The notes beneath the pieces are model-generated. The model searched no databases. It was given only the letters and a program-made list of their open reading frames with translations, and was not told the DNA's origin. From assembly GCF_030766825.1 (NCBI RefSeq), contig NZ_JASFDV010000013.1:1-64000 (forward strand): a stretch of 64,000 bases of DNA, given 5' to 3'. Position 1 is the first letter of the stretch. Each line of letters opens with the position of its first letter. Shown one piece after another: positions 44,420 to 53,427 of the stretch. This DNA comes from Nocardiopsis sp. CC223A (lineage in GTDB: Bacteria; Actinomycetota; Actinomycetes; Streptosporangiales; Streptosporangiaceae). The position numbers were made by a program, and so were the translations under genes.

Positions 44420-45259
44420 TCAGCGCAGCGCCTGGGCCCCGATCACCGACAGCAGCCGGAGCTTCTCGTGGCTCTCGCTGCCCGGGACGGCCGTGTAGAC
44501 CATCAGCGAGTGCGACTGGCCCGGGTCGGTCAGCCTTTGACAGTGCAGCTCCAAGGCACCGACCTCCGGATGCACGAAGTGCTTGACGTCATGCGGACGC
44601 ACCCCCACCTCGTGCTCCTCCCACACCCGCCGGAACTCCTCGCTCCGTTCCAACAGCAGGTCCGCGAGATGGGCGGCCTGCGAGTCCGGCCCCCGGAGGG
44701 TGAGGACCTGGCGCAGCCCCGAGGCGTACATACGGGAGAGGAACCCGTGCTCCTCCGGCGCGTACAGCAGCCGCGCCCCCGGGTCGGTGAACCACCGGTA
44801 CCCGATGCTGCGCTCGGGCCCCGTGAACCGGGTCGTGTCCCCGGTCAGCGCCACCCCCATCGGGCTCTGCCGCAGCGTCTCCCCGAGTTCGGTGACGACC
44901 TCCGCCGGAGTGTCGTCCAACCGGTCCAGGATCCGCAGCAGGCCGGGGCTGACATGTTCGCTCACCGCGCCGCGCGCGGGCGGGTTGTGCCCGGCCAGAC
45001 GGAACAGGTGGTCCCGCTCATCCAGCGACAGGTGCAACCCCTGGGCGATCGAGGCCAGCATCTGGGGCGACGGCTGCGGCCCGCGCTCCTGTTCGAGCCG
45101 CGAGTAGTAGTCGGTCGACATGTGGCACAGCACCGCGACCTCCTCGCGCCGCAGCCCCGTGGTCCTGCGCCGCCGCCCCCGCAGCATGCCGACGTCCTCG
45201 GGTTGCAGCGCCTCCCGCCGGTTCCGGAGGAACTCCGCCAGTCCGGTGCGATCGATCAC
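44420..45259 (-). CDS. XRE-family regulator with MmyB-like ligand domain
   Basis: A 279-aa regulator. The N-terminal RTTGLRREEVAVLCHMSTDYYSRLEQERG near residues 30-58 is the helix-turn-helix signature of this group. The C-terminal domain (SIGYRWFTDPGARLLYAPEE and the closing MVYTAVPGSESHEKLRLLS) matches the MmyB-like lipid-binding region. The GTG at 45259 has GGAAGAAGG upstream. It is divergent from a short-chain dehydrogenase, the typical arrangement in which this regulator represses the oxidoreductase. Confidence 0.9.
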   Translation of the reverse strand: MIDRTGLAEFLRNRREALQPEDVGMLRGRRRRTTGLRREEVAVLCHMSTDYYSRLEQERGPQPSPQMLASIAQGLHLSLDERDHLFRLAGHNPPARGAVSEHVSPGLLRILDRLDDTPAEVVTELGETLRQSPMGVALTGDTTRFTGPERSIGYRWFTDPGARLLYAPEEHGFLSRMYASGLRQVLTLRGPDSQAAHLADLLLERSEEFRRVWEEHEVGVRPHDVKHFVHPEVGALELHCQRLTDPGQSHSLMVYTAVPGSESHEKLRLLSVIGAQALR

Positions 45260-45574
45260 GGCACGCCTTCTTCCTGCCAGGTGTACGGGGTTCCGGGGCC
45301 CGGCCTCCCGGGATCCGAGGTTCGGGGATCCGGGCCCGCAAGACGCCAAGGTTCTCCAAAGGACTCAGGGGACCCGAAGACCCGCCACCGGCACCTCACC
45401 AGGACCTCACCAGGGCCTTCTCCTGTGTCTACCGCCCGCGCGCGCCTCCGACAACGGATCGCCGATCCCCCCTTACGTTCGGGGGGCGACCGCGTCAGCC
45501 CCGGACCGGGAGTCCCTGGATGACTCCGCCGACTTCGCCGATCGTGAAACCATCACGACCCAAGGAGCCGAACC
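45260..45574. promoter_or_regulatory. Divergent promoter region of the XRE/SDR pair
   Basis: 315 bp with several GGATCCGGG-like repeats and short inverted repeats on the left half. No gene is visible. Promoters and operators for both flanking genes should lie here. Confidence 0.3.
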
Positions 45575-46519
45575 ATGCCTCGCCGAACCATCGACATCAC
45601 CGTGCCCGACCTGACCGGGAAGCTCGCCCTCGTCACCGGTGCGAGCGACGGTATGGGCCTGGGCATGGCCGAACGCCTGGCCGCGGCCGGCGCCGAGGTC
45701 CTCCTGCCCGTCCGCAACCCCCGCAAGGGCGCGGACGCGATCGCGAGGATCCACCGGAACCACCCGACCGCCCGGGCCTCCCTGCGCGACCTCGACCTCT
45801 CCTCGCTCGACTCGGTCGCCGCCCTCGGGGACACCCTCCGCGGCGAGGGCCGTCCGATCCACATCCTCATCAACAACGCGGGAGTGATGACACCGCCCGA
45901 CCGGCAGACCACGGCGGACGGCTTCGAGCTCCAGTTCGGCACCAACCACCTCGGCCACTTCGCGCTCGTCGGCCACCTGCTCCCGTTGCTGCGCGCGGGC
46001 CGCGCCCGCGTCACCTCGCAGGTCAGCATCGCCGCCCGGCGCGGCGCCATCAACTGGGACGACCTGAACCGGGAACGGTCCTACGACGGCATGCGCGCCT
46101 ACAGTCAGTCCAAGATCGCGTTCGGGCTCTTCGGCCTCGAACTCCAGCGGCGCAGCCGAACCCACGGGTGGGGCATCACCAGCAACCTGTCCCACCCCGG
46201 GGTGGCCCCGACCAGTCTGCTCGCCGCCCGCCCCGAGGTCGGCCGCGACCGGGACACCCTGGGCGTGCGCCTGATCCGGTTCCTGTCCGCCCGCGGCATC
46301 CTCGCCGGTACGGTCGAGACCGCCAAGCTCCCCGCCCTCATGGCCGCGACCGACCCCGCCGCGAAGCCCGGCGTGCTCTACAGCCCCAGCGGTCCCGGGA
46401 ACCTCGGCGGACGGCCCGCCGAACAGAAGCTCTACGCACCCCTGCGCAGCCCGCAGGAGGCCGAGCGGGTCTGGCGGGTCTCCGAACAGCTCACCCGGAC
46501 CGAGATCCCCGCCGCATGA
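45575..46519 (+). CDS. Short-chain dehydrogenase/reductase
   Basis: A 314-aa NAD(P)-dependent oxidoreductase. The cofactor motif is [15 protein letters not shown] near residues 21-35; LINNAGVM near 98-105 and the active-site YSQSK near 177-181 are present, with an upstream Ser in [16 protein letters not shown] lies upstream of the ATG. The length is that of the retinol-dehydrogenase/WWOX-like extended SDR group. Regulated presumably by the divergent XRE protein. Substrate unknown. Confidence 0.9.
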   Translation: MPRRTIDITVPDLTGKLALVTGASDGMGLGMAERLAAAGAEVLLPVRNPRKGADAIARIHRNHPTARASLRDLDLSSLDSVAALGDTLRGEGRPIHILINNAGVMTPPDRQTTADGFELQFGTNHLGHFALVGHLLPLLRAGRARVTSQVSIAARRGAINWDDLNRERSYDGMRAYSQSKIAFGLFGLELQRRSRTHGWGITSNLSHPGVAPTSLLAARPEVGRDRDTLGVRLIRFLSARGILAGTVETAKLPALMAATDPAAKPGVLYSPSGPGNLGGRPAEQKLYAPLRSPQEAERVWRVSEQLTRTEIPAA

Positions 46520-46565
46520 GCGCCGACGCGGGAGGACGGCGGTGCGCCCGGCGACAATGGGGGGC

Positions 46566-47573
46566 ATGACCCCCTCCCCGACGCCGCACCACAGCGGAGG
46601 ACACCGGCCGTCCCCCCGGCCAGAGGACGGCCCGGACCGGGACCCGGCGGCGACGCGCGCCGTCACCGCCCGCCTCATCGCCCTGGACACCCGCATCGGC
46701 GCCCGGCACCTGGTCGCGGACGCCGCCTCGGCGGCGTCGGCCGCCCGCCGTGCGGTGCGGCTCGGGACCGGGGCAGGGACCGGGGCCGACCGGGACCTGC
46801 TCTCCGCCGCCGCGGAGGCCCACCAGGTCGCCGGGTGGATCGCCTACGACGCCGAACACCAGCGCCTGTCCCGGCGGATGAGCCTGGAGGCGCTGCGGCT
46901 GGCGCGCGCCGCCGGGGACCGCTCGATGGAGCACTTCGCGCTCGCCCAGCTCGCCATGCAGGATGTGCACGTCCGCCGGCCGGACGAGGCCGCCCGCATC
47001 TGCGACACGGTGTCGGTGCGGACCCGCGGCAGCGTGCGCACCCTGTTCACACTGCGGGCGGCGCGGGCCGCGGCACAACGGGGCGAGCGGACGCGCGCCC
47101 TGGACCTGATCCGCCTGACCTACAGCCGTCACCTGGACGGGCCGCGTGCGGGGGACCCGGCCTGGGCCTGGTGGGTGAACGAGGCGGAGATCGCCTGGCA
47201 CCACGCCATGATCCACGCCGACACCGGGGACCGGGCCGGGGCCGTCGAGCGGTTCATCGCCGCCACCGACCGCCCGGGGTACGCGCGCGCCGTGTTCGTC
47301 GCCCACGCGAGCCTGCTGTGGGCGCTGGCCCGGGCGGGCGCCTGGGACGAGGCGGAGGCGGTGCTCGTGCACGAGGTGCTGCCGCGCCTGGGGGAGGTGT
47401 CCTCGGTGCGTGTCGAACGCATGCTGGCCGAGGCGGCCCACCGGCTCGACGGCGCCGCCCGGCGGCCGAGCCTGCGCGACGCGGCCCACGCCCTCGCCGT
47501 GACCCTGGACTCCCTCCGCGCCGGGTACCGGACCGGGCCGGACGCCCCGGCCATCCGTCCCCGCTCCGGATGA
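46566..47573 (+). CDS. TPR-like helical repeat protein
   Basis: A 335-aa all-helical protein resembling the C-terminal TPR half of actinomycete XRE–TPR regulators, but without a helix-turn-helix. Helical pairs include AAAEAHQVAGWIAYDAEHQ, SMEHFALAQLAMQDVHVRRP and AWDEAEAVLVHEVLPRLGE. The ATG at 46566 is preceded by GACAATGGGGGGC, the same leaderless-style context as dxr, so upstream in-frame starts are not needed. It may bind signalling peptides or partner proteins; function unproven. Confidence 0.7.
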   Translation: MTPSPTPHHSGGHRPSPRPEDGPDRDPAATRAVTARLIALDTRIGARHLVADAASAASAARRAVRLGTGAGTGADRDLLSAAAEAHQVAGWIAYDAEHQRLSRRMSLEALRLARAAGDRSMEHFALAQLAMQDVHVRRPDEAARICDTVSVRTRGSVRTLFTLRAARAAAQRGERTRALDLIRLTYSRHLDGPRAGDPAWAWWVNEAEIAWHHAMIHADTGDRAGAVERFIAATDRPGYARAVFVAHASLLWALARAGAWDEAEAVLVHEVLPRLGEVSSVRVERMLAEAAHRLDGAARRPSLRDAAHALAVTLDSLRAGYRTGPDAPAIRPRSG

Positions 47574-47731
47574 CGCCCCCGGCCCGGGGCGGCGCTCAGC
47601 ACCGGCGGCGCGCCGGATCGGTGCGCTCGGTGTCGACGCCGACCCGATCCGTCCGCTCCTGTCCAGGCCGCCCGGAGAACCACCGGCGGCATCCGCCGCC
47701 GAACGCGGTCGAAGGCGGCGGACGCCTCCCG

Positions 47732-48700
47732 TCACGGCTCCACGACGTCGATCACCACGTTCCCGAGCTTGCGCCCGGTCTCCACGTACTCGTACGCCTC
47801 CACGATCCGCTCCAGCGGGTAGTGCCGGTCGACCAGCGGCCGGAACCCCCCGGTCGCCAACAGGTCCGCGAACCACCGGACCATCTCCTGGTTCTGCGAG
47901 GGGACCGGGAGCCGCACCGTCCGCCCCGGCAGCCACGGGGTCGTCAGCGCCAGCGCCGCGTTCTGCCAGTACGGCCCCACGTCGGACGACGCGAACCGCC
48001 CCCGGGCCGTGAGCAGCCGCCGACACTCCCCGTACGTGCTCTTGCCCACCGCGTCCAGGACGACGTCGTAGGTCTCCCCGCCCGCGGTGAAGTCCCCGGC
48101 CTCGAAGTCGACGACCCGGTCGGCCCCCAGGTCCCGAACGGTGTCCACGTGCGCGGTCGGAGCCGTCGCGGTCACCTCGGCGCCCAGGGCCTTCAGCAAC
48201 TGCACCGCGGCCGACCCGATCGCCCCCGTCGCCCCGTGGACGAACACCCGCTCGCCCTCCATGACACGGAGCCACCGGGCCGCGGCCAGCGCGTAGTGCG
48301 CGCCCTCGGTCGCACAGGCCGCCGCGGCGAAGGGCACCCCGTCCGGGATCTGGGCGACCATCCCCGAGGCGGGGACCGCCAGGTAATCCGCGTGGGCGCC
48401 GAAGGCCCCCTCGTTGTACCCGAAGACGCGGTCGCCGGGGGAGAAGCCGGTGACCGACGCCCCGGCCTGCTCGACCACCCCCGCGTACTCGGTCCCCAGC
48501 ACACGTCGGCGCGGCCGCGCCAGGCCGGTGAAGCTGCGGACGAAGAAGGGGTGGGCGGCCCGGTAGGCGCAGTCCGTCCGGTTCACCGTGGTCGCGTGCA
48601 CGCGGACCAGCAGGTCGCCGTCACCGGGTTCGGGAGCGGGGATGTCCTCGATCCGCACCACAGCGGGGGGACCGTACCGATCGTGCACCGCGGCTCTCAT
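47732..48700 (-). CDS. Zinc-independent MDR-family NAD(P)H oxidoreductase (quinone-oxidoreductase-like)
   Basis: A 322-aa medium-chain reductase. The N-terminal GroES-like fold shows VLGTEYAGVVEQAGASVTGF and SPGDRVFGYN, and the cofactor domain shows VFVHGATGAIGSAAVQLLKA near residues 152-171. The Cys ligands of zinc alcohol dehydrogenases are missing, pointing to the quinone/enoyl-reductase branch. It stands alone; substrate unknown. Confidence 0.88.
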   Translation of the reverse strand: MRAAVHDRYGPPAVVRIEDIPAPEPGDGDLLVRVHATTVNRTDCAYRAAHPFFVRSFTGLARPRRRVLGTEYAGVVEQAGASVTGFSPGDRVFGYNEGAFGAHADYLAVPASGMVAQIPDGVPFAAAACATEGAHYALAAARWLRVMEGERVFVHGATGAIGSAAVQLLKALGAEVTATAPTAHVDTVRDLGADRVVDFEAGDFTAGGETYDVVLDAVGKSTYGECRRLLTARGRFASSDVGPYWQNAALALTTPWLPGRTVRLPVPSQNQEMVRWFADLLATGGFRPLVDRHYPLERIVEAYEYVETGRKLGNVVIDVVEP

Positions 48701-48799
48701 GGCACGACGCTACCGGCGCGGCCACGGCGGTTCCAGGGGATCGGGGCCGGATGCCGGAAGTGGCCACGGCTCCGTCAACGGTCCGCCCCGAGCGGCGGT

Positions 48800-48826
48800 G
48801 CCCCCGCCCCGAGGCGGGGCGGGGGC
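48800..48826 (-). terminator. Terminator after glutathione peroxidase gene
   Basis: A perfect 11-bp stem GCCCCCGCCCC/GGGGCGGGGGC with a 5-nt loop lies 8 bp past the stop. Confidence 0.75.
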
Positions 48827-48833
48827 GCGGCGC

Positions 48834-49322
48834 TCAGGCCGGCAGCGCGGCCTCGATCGCCTTGACGACCTCCTCGCCCTCCGGCTCCGCCTGCGGCGAG
48901 AAGCGCGCGGCGACGGTGCCGTCCGGGGCGATGAGGAACTTCTCGAAGTTCCAGCGGATGTCACCGGTGTGGCCCTCGGCGTCGGCCACGGAGACCAGCT
49001 CCGCGTACAGCGGGTGCCGCCCCTCGCCGTTCACGTCCACCTTCTCCGTCATCGGGAAGGTGACGCCGTAGGTGGTCGAGCAGAACTCGGCGATCTCCTC
49101 GGAGGTGCCCGGCTCCTGCCCCATGAACTGGTTGCAGGGGACCCCGAGCACGGTGAACCCGCGCTCCGCATAACGCTTCTGGAGGCTCTCCAGGCCCGCG
49201 TACTGCGGCGTCAGCCCGCACCGGGACGCCACGTTGACGACCAGCACGGCCTTGCCCCGGTATTGGGACAGGTCGGCGGAACCGCCGTTGAGGGCACCGA
49301 TCTCGACATCGAAAACGGACAT
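48834..49322 (-). CDS. Glutathione peroxidase-family (thioredoxin-type) peroxidase
   Basis: A 162-aa thioredoxin-fold peroxidase that reduces hydroperoxides. The catalytic Cys is in NVASRCGLTPQYAGL near residue 35, where animal enzymes have selenocysteine. VPCNQFMGQEPGT near 62-74 contains the conserved Gln and the resolving-Cys region, and WNFEKFLI near 124-131 contains the conserved Trp and Asn. AAGGAG precedes the ATG. In actinomycetes the reductant is more likely thioredoxin or mycothiol than glutathione. Confidence 0.92.
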   Translation of the reverse strand: MSVFDVEIGALNGGSADLSQYRGKAVLVVNVASRCGLTPQYAGLESLQKRYAERGFTVLGVPCNQFMGQEPGTSEEIAEFCSTTYGVTFPMTEKVDVNGEGRHPLYAELVSVADAEGHTGDIRWNFEKFLIAPDGTVAARFSPQAEPEGEEVVKAIEAALPA

Positions 49323-49514
49323 GTCACTCCTTGCTCTGTGGTGGGGTGCCTCGTCATCCGACACCTTCTCACCCCCACCCGCCCGGCGGCGGTGAGCCCC
49401 ATGCCGAGCACCGCCGGCGGACCTTCGGCTCGGTACCGTCGCGCGGCCGTCGGACGGCGGGCACGGCCGCGGCGGCACCGGCGAGAAAGCGGCCGGGCGG
49501 TCATGCCAGGGCGG

Positions 49515-50105
49515 TCATCTCCGGGGCGGAGAGGTGGCCCACTTGGTAGCGGACCCCCCTTCGGCGCCATTCCGGCCCCCGGCCCCGCCCCCGGTGCCGG
49601 TCTCGGGCGGGGCGGTCAGCAACCGGAGGACGACCGCCTCCCACACGGTCGGGTCGACGGCCCAGGCGACGCTGTGGGTGTGCGGGTCGGCCGCGGCCTT
49701 GTGCACGAGGCGGTCGAGTTCGGCGGCCTCGTGCGCGGGGTCGGAGCCCGGGGCGAAGCGCACGGTGTCCTTGACGGCGTGGCCCGGGACCTCCCCGAAG
49801 CCCTCCCCGCGCACGAAGCGGCCACCGATCCAGGTGCGCACCGCGGGGCGGCCGAAGTCGCGGACGATGCCGCCGAACCCCTGCCCCTCCCAGTGGAACG
49901 CGGCCAGGGCCGCGGGGTCCCGCCACAGGTAGAACGGCGCGTAGGCGTTGACCGGGGAGCCGTCGGCGACATCGCGGACCAGGTAGGCCTTCAGTCCGAG
50001 CCCGGCGCGGTCGTCCAGCGCGGAGCCGCGTTCGGCGATGCGGCGGTGGATGACCGCCATGTCGTAGTCGGCGGGCAGGGCGATCTCGTACTGGGCGGCG
50101 ATCAT
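49515..50105 (-). CDS. DUF4865 family protein
   Basis: A 196-aa protein with the family opening IAAQYEIALPADYDMAVIHR, then GLGLKAYLVRDV and NAYAPFYLWRDP. It resembles small monooxygenase-like alpha+beta barrels, but the function is unknown. The C-terminal 25 residues are low-complexity. GGAAGGAA lies before the ATG. It is downstream of a TetR gene on the same strand by 45 bp, so probably under its control. Confidence 0.8.
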   Translation of the reverse strand: MIAAQYEIALPADYDMAVIHRRIAERGSALDDRAGLGLKAYLVRDVADGSPVNAYAPFYLWRDPAALAAFHWEGQGFGGIVRDFGRPAVRTWIGGRFVRGEGFGEVPGHAVKDTVRFAPGSDPAHEAAELDRLVHKAAADPHTHSVAWAVDPTVWEAVVLRLLTAPPETGTGGGAGGRNGAEGGSATKWATSPPRR

Positions 50106-50150
50106 GCCGTTCCTTCCTCCAGGGGTGACCGGCGCCGGGGCCGGGCGGGT

Positions 50151-50720
50151 TCACGGTTCGGTCCGTGCCGTGTCGAGGAGTGCGACGATCCCGTCGACCG
50201 CGGAGTCGAACACCGTCGGATCACGGGTGGCCCGCGCGAGCACGTAACCGCCCTGGACCCCGGCCGCGATCGCCACGGCCAGGCGGTCGGCGTCCAGCCC
50301 GGGGCGCAGTTCGCACGCGGCCTGCGCCTCACGCACGACGGGGGCGAGCCGCCCGACCGGCCACCGGAACATCTCCTCGACCCGCGGTGCCAGCACCGGT
50401 GACGCCATGGCCTCGGGGTCCTGGGCGAGCCCGCCGAACCGGCAGCCGCGCAGCACGTCCCGCTCGCGGCGCAGATACCGGTGCAGGCGGTCGAGCGCCG
50501 GGCCGGGACCGCCGAGGTCGGTGTCGACCTGGGCGCGCATCTCGTCGGTGTTCAGGTCGACCGCCGCGCGTGCCAGGTCCTCCTTGCCGCGGAAATGGTG
50601 GTACATGCTGCCCTGGCCGGCCCCGGTGGCGTCGAGGACGGCGCGCGGGCTCGTCGCCGCGTAGCCGCGTTCCCACAGCGGTTCCCGGGCGGCGGCGACC
50701 AGTCGGGCCTTGGTTTCCAT
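50151..50720 (-). CDS. TetR-family regulator
   Basis: A 189-aa repressor. The helix-turn-helix is SPRAVLDATGAGQGSMYHHFRGKEDL near residues 24-49. The C-terminal ligand domain resembles the C-terminal part of YxaF/LmrA-type regulators. The ATG at 50720 abuts the dyad GACTGTA...TACAGTC with no ribosome site, so translation is probably leaderless and autorepressed. Its likely regulon is itself plus the DUF4865 gene. Confidence 0.88.
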   Translation of the reverse strand: METKARLVAAAREPLWERGYAATSPRAVLDATGAGQGSMYHHFRGKEDLARAAVDLNTDEMRAQVDTDLGGPGPALDRLHRYLRRERDVLRGCRFGGLAQDPEAMASPVLAPRVEEMFRWPVGRLAPVVREAQAACELRPGLDADRLAVAIAAGVQGGYVLARATRDPTVFDSAVDGIVALLDTARTEP

Positions 50721-50746
50721 GACTGTACAGACCAGTCGTTACAGTC
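50721..50746. promoter_or_regulatory. TetR operator
   Basis: GACTGTA and TACAGTC (perfect 7-bp arms) flank a CAGACCAGTCGT centre, immediately upstream of the TetR start codon. The ACCAGTC centre is common in actinomycete TetR sites. Confidence 0.65.
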
Positions 50747-50879
50747 CGCCTCGGGGTTTCGGGGCGGGTCTTCAGGAGCGTGTTCGGGAAATCAGCCCCG
50801 GCAAGCGGCCGGAGCGGGCAGGATGGCGCGGCAGGGGAGTCATCACCCCGTGCCACCGCAGTCCGCCCGAAGGAAGCCC

Positions 50880-51719
50880 GTGTCCCTGCTGATCCCGTCA
50901 TTGCCCGACCTGGACTCCCACTGGCTGCGCGTCGCCCACCACCTGGGCGCCCGCCCGGACACCACGGACCCGCATCCGGGGTCCGGCGGGCACACCCGCA
51001 GCGGGCCGGTCACCACGGCCGAGGGGGAACCGGCGTGGCTGAGAATCTGGTGCGCGCCCCGGTCGGAGGGGGCGGTGTGGGAGGGGCCTGCGTTGGCGGC
51101 ACACCTCTTCGACGAACGCGTTCCGCGCCCGGCGCTGCTGGCCGAGGCCGCCTGGGACGGGGAGGACGACGACCGGTGGGCGGTGCAGGCCCACCTGTAC
51201 GAGCGGCTGCCCTCGTCGCCGCTGTCACCGGGGCCGGTGCTCTTCCAGGCCCCGGACCTATCCGAACAGTGGTGGGTGGACCTGGCCGAGGCTGTTGCCT
51301 CGATCCGCGAGGTCCCACCGCACCCCGAGCGCTGGGTTCTGGACCAGGGCTACGTCCACCGCATCCCGGACGTCCTCCCGGAGTTCGCGGGCCAGGACCT
51401 GACCGTCCAGCGCTGGGAGACCGCCCACGGCGATCTCCACTGGGCCAACCTCACGGCCGCGCCACTGCGCATCATCGATTGGGAGGGCTGGGGCACCGCC
51501 CCGGCAGGCTTCGACGCCGCGCTGCTGCACGCCTACGCCCTGCCCGTTCCGGACCTCGCCCGCCGCGTGCGCGCGGAGTTCACGGGTCTGCTGGACACCC
51601 CGTCCGGCCGCCTGGCACAGCTGGCGGTCGCCGCCGAGGTCGTCCAGGCCGCCGACCACGATGACACCCACGCCCATCTGGAGCCCTTCGTCCGCCGGCA
51701 CCTGAAGACCCTGCTCTGA
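50880..51719 (+). CDS. Aminoglycoside phosphotransferase-fold kinase (APH family)
   Basis: A 279-aa protein kinase-like small-molecule kinase. The catalytic loop is TAHGDLHWANLT near residue 181-192 and the metal-binding segment RIIDWEGWGTAP near 198-209. The N-lobe is short and atypical, but AWLRIWCAPRSEGAVWEGPA is consistent with the nucleotide-binding strands. The GTG at 50880 has AAGGAAG upstream. Substrate could be an antibiotic or a metabolite. A 48-aa ORF lies convergent just downstream. Confidence 0.8.
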   Translation: MSLLIPSLPDLDSHWLRVAHHLGARPDTTDPHPGSGGHTRSGPVTTAEGEPAWLRIWCAPRSEGAVWEGPALAAHLFDERVPRPALLAEAAWDGEDDDRWAVQAHLYERLPSSPLSPGPVLFQAPDLSEQWWVDLAEAVASIREVPPHPERWVLDQGYVHRIPDVLPEFAGQDLTVQRWETAHGDLHWANLTAAPLRIIDWEGWGTAPAGFDAALLHAYALPVPDLARRVRAEFTGLLDTPSGRLAQLAVAAEVVQAADHDDTHAHLEPFVRRHLKTLL

Positions 51720-51863
51720 GCGCCGCCCAGCCGGAGGCCGCAGCCCGCCACCACCAGTGCCCATCCGGCACACCTGCGGGAACGGCCTCCGCCCGGGGCA
51801 GGTTCTCGGGGAGTCCCTCGTCCAGGTCGTCGATGGCTTCGGCCCTGCCGGTCACCGGACTTC

Positions 51864-52010
51864 TCAGTACACCTCGCGACCCTCCGGGTCCGGGTTCTTC
51901 AGGATGTCGGCGTGGGCTTCCGCCTGTGCCTTGTTGAGTCCGAGCCCCTCGTACATGGCGAAGAGCTCCTCGAAGGAGTAGTTCTCCGGGTCTTTTGCAG
52001 GAACGATCAC
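51864..52010 (-). CDS. 48-aa conserved small protein, copy 1
   Basis: The GTG at 52010 opens a 48-residue peptide: VIVPAKDPENYSFEELFAMY, then helical EGLGLNKAQAEAHADILKNP, then DPEGREVY. A homologue starts at 62111 with VIGPGDPENHTVEELVEWYR and ends NILKAPD, so the pair supports both being genuine. The GTG is preferred to an ATG 12 nt upstream because the homology starts there and GGGG lies 6 nt before it. Its start overlaps the stop of an upstream mini-ORF (GTGA). No known family; probably two helices. Convergent with the APH-fold kinase gene. Confidence 0.6.
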   Translation of the reverse strand: MIVPAKDPENYSFEELFAMYEGLGLNKAQAEAHADILKNPDPEGREVY

Positions 52011-52245
52011 AACAAACCCCATTCTCGGAAAACGCCATCGAGGGTGTCTTCGGTCGGCATGAATTTATTACCGCCCCATTAGCGGTTTCTGTCAACTCCA
52101 GGCTGAGAACGATGATGTCAGGCTTTCCCCGAGCCTTTTTCATCTTGAAGGTGCAGGTCACAGCCGCGTACCGACCCCTGGGAACCACCCTTGACAGCAA
52201 GAAGCCCCTGGTAGGCGGGTCAACAACCACGAAGACCTGAATCCC
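52007..52245 (-). pseudogene. Truncated gene remnant beside the IS5 element
   Basis: On the minus strand a coding-like stretch reads VVDPPTRGFLLSRVVPRGRY and TFKMKKARGKPDIIVLSLEL, then appears to shift frame near 52065 and end MPTEDTLDGVFREWGLL with a TGA that overlaps the GTG of the 48-aa gene. The 5' end is missing and abuts the IS5 element, so insertion or deletion probably removed it. Family unknown. Confidence 0.35.
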
Positions 52246-52255
52246 AAGGGCTCTG

Positions 52256-53021
52256 ATGCTGTTCTACCGTGCCGCCTTGCCGTTGTCACGCCGCACCCTG
52301 AACCCGGCCGCCCGCGTTATCCGCGCCCACCGCGAGAAGACCGGGTCCCGGTGGCGGCGCCCGGACCCCGCACAGCAGGCCCCGCTCGTCCTGGTCCACC
52401 TGCGCACAGGGGAGCCGCTCATCCAGGTCGCGGCCGGTTTCGAGGTCGGCACCACCACCGCCTGGCACATGCGTACGCGAGACCACCCGCCTGCTCGCCG
52501 AACAAGCACCCACCCTGGAGCAAGGGCTGCGTCGCGCCCGCAGAAACGGCCACGGATACGTGATCGTGGACGGCACCCTCATCGCCTGCGACAGCCTCGC
52601 CGCCGACCGGCCCTTCTCCTCCGGCAAACACCGGCGGTACGGCATGAACATCCAGGTCGTGTCCGCACCCGACGGCGTGCCGCTGTGGACCTCGTGGTCG
52701 CTGCCCGGTGCGGTGCACGACACCAGGGCCGCCCGGGTGTGGAAGATCGCCGAGCGGATCGGGGCCGCAGGGCTCATCGGGCTGGGTGACAAGGGCTACG
52801 TCGGGCTCTCTGGCGTGGTGTTCTGCCCGTTCAAGGGCCGCGGCAAGCCGCAGTGGACGAAGGACGCCAACTCCGAACACGCCAAGCTCTGCTCATCCGG
52901 CGAGCGCGCGATAGCCCGGCTCAAGAACTGGGACGTTCTGCGTTGCCTACCCTGCTGCCCGCAACAGGCCGGCCAGATCACCCGCGCTATGCTGGTGCTT
53001 CAGCTCCGCGAAGCAAGATGA
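52256..53021 (+). mobile_element. IS5-family transposase, frameshifted
   Basis: Two overlapping frames together make one IS5-type transposase. The first (from 52256) carries FYRAALPLSRRTLNPAARVI and LVLVHLRTGEPLIQVAAGF, the helix-turn-helix half. The second, ending at 53021, carries RNGHGYVIVDGTLIACD with the first Asp of the DDE triad, then SGKHRRYGMNIQVV, GLIGLGDKGYVG with the second Asp, and GERAIARLKNW with the Glu. A one-base slip at about 52477 (around GGCACATGCGTACG) separates them. This could be a mutation or the programmed frameshift known in some IS5 subgroups. Clear terminal inverted repeats were not found, so the ends are uncertain. Confidence 0.85.
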
Positions 53022-53048
53022 AAAAGGTTCAGTGTCATGTGAGGGCCT

Positions 53049-53069
53049 GTTCCTGCCCGGACCAGGAAC
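53049..53069. terminator. Hairpin between the IS element and cassette 3
   Basis: GTTCCTG and CAGGAAC arms with a 7-nt loop lie just past the transposase end and past the immunity-3 gene end. Possible terminator of the toxin array. Confidence 0.4.
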
Positions 53070-53124
53070 GTCACGGGCAAAGTGCCGGATCAGAAGAGCA
53101 CATCAGTCCCCTGACAAACCGAGG

Positions 53125-53427
53125 CTAAAGAGGGAACTCATTCTTCCAAGGCTCTTCAAGACTGTCTGGATTCACACCAAGAGAAGAAATCAAGGAGTCC
53201 ACTTCGGAGATTTCAGAGACAACACCGATCTCCTCCCTGGAAATGTCAGACTCCCCAAAGCAGCCATCCACCAAAGATTTCGGAACAGATACTTGAGAGA
53301 TTCTCAAACTATCATCCTTCAGAATCTGAACAAAAACCCAAGAAATATCACTTGGATCCACCGAGTCGATGCGAGCAGAAACCAGGCCGCGCAGCATGAG
53401 AATCCTATTTTTCACTTTTGGCTTCAT
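53125..53427 (-). CDS. Probable immunity protein 3
   Basis: A 100-aa small acidic protein with no resemblance to immunity proteins 1 and 2. It contains VDPSDISWVFVQILKDDSLR and an acidic EVDSLISSLGVNPDSLEEPW tail. Its ATG overlaps the stop of the toxin-tip fragment before it (ATGA), the coupling expected of a toxin–immunity pair. Codon usage is AT-rich relative to the chromosome. The family is unknown; the immunity role is inferred from position. Confidence 0.6.
   Translation of the reverse strand: MKPKVKNRILMLRGLVSARIDSVDPSDISWVFVQILKDDSLRISQVSVPKSLVDGCFGESDISREEIGVVSEISEVDSLISSLGVNPDSLEEPWKNEFPL

Noticed and set aside
52246..53070. Defined terminal inverted repeats for the IS5 element
   Set aside because: The best alignment of GGGCTCTGATG with the right end is gapped and weak, and no target duplication was found, so exact ends are not claimed.
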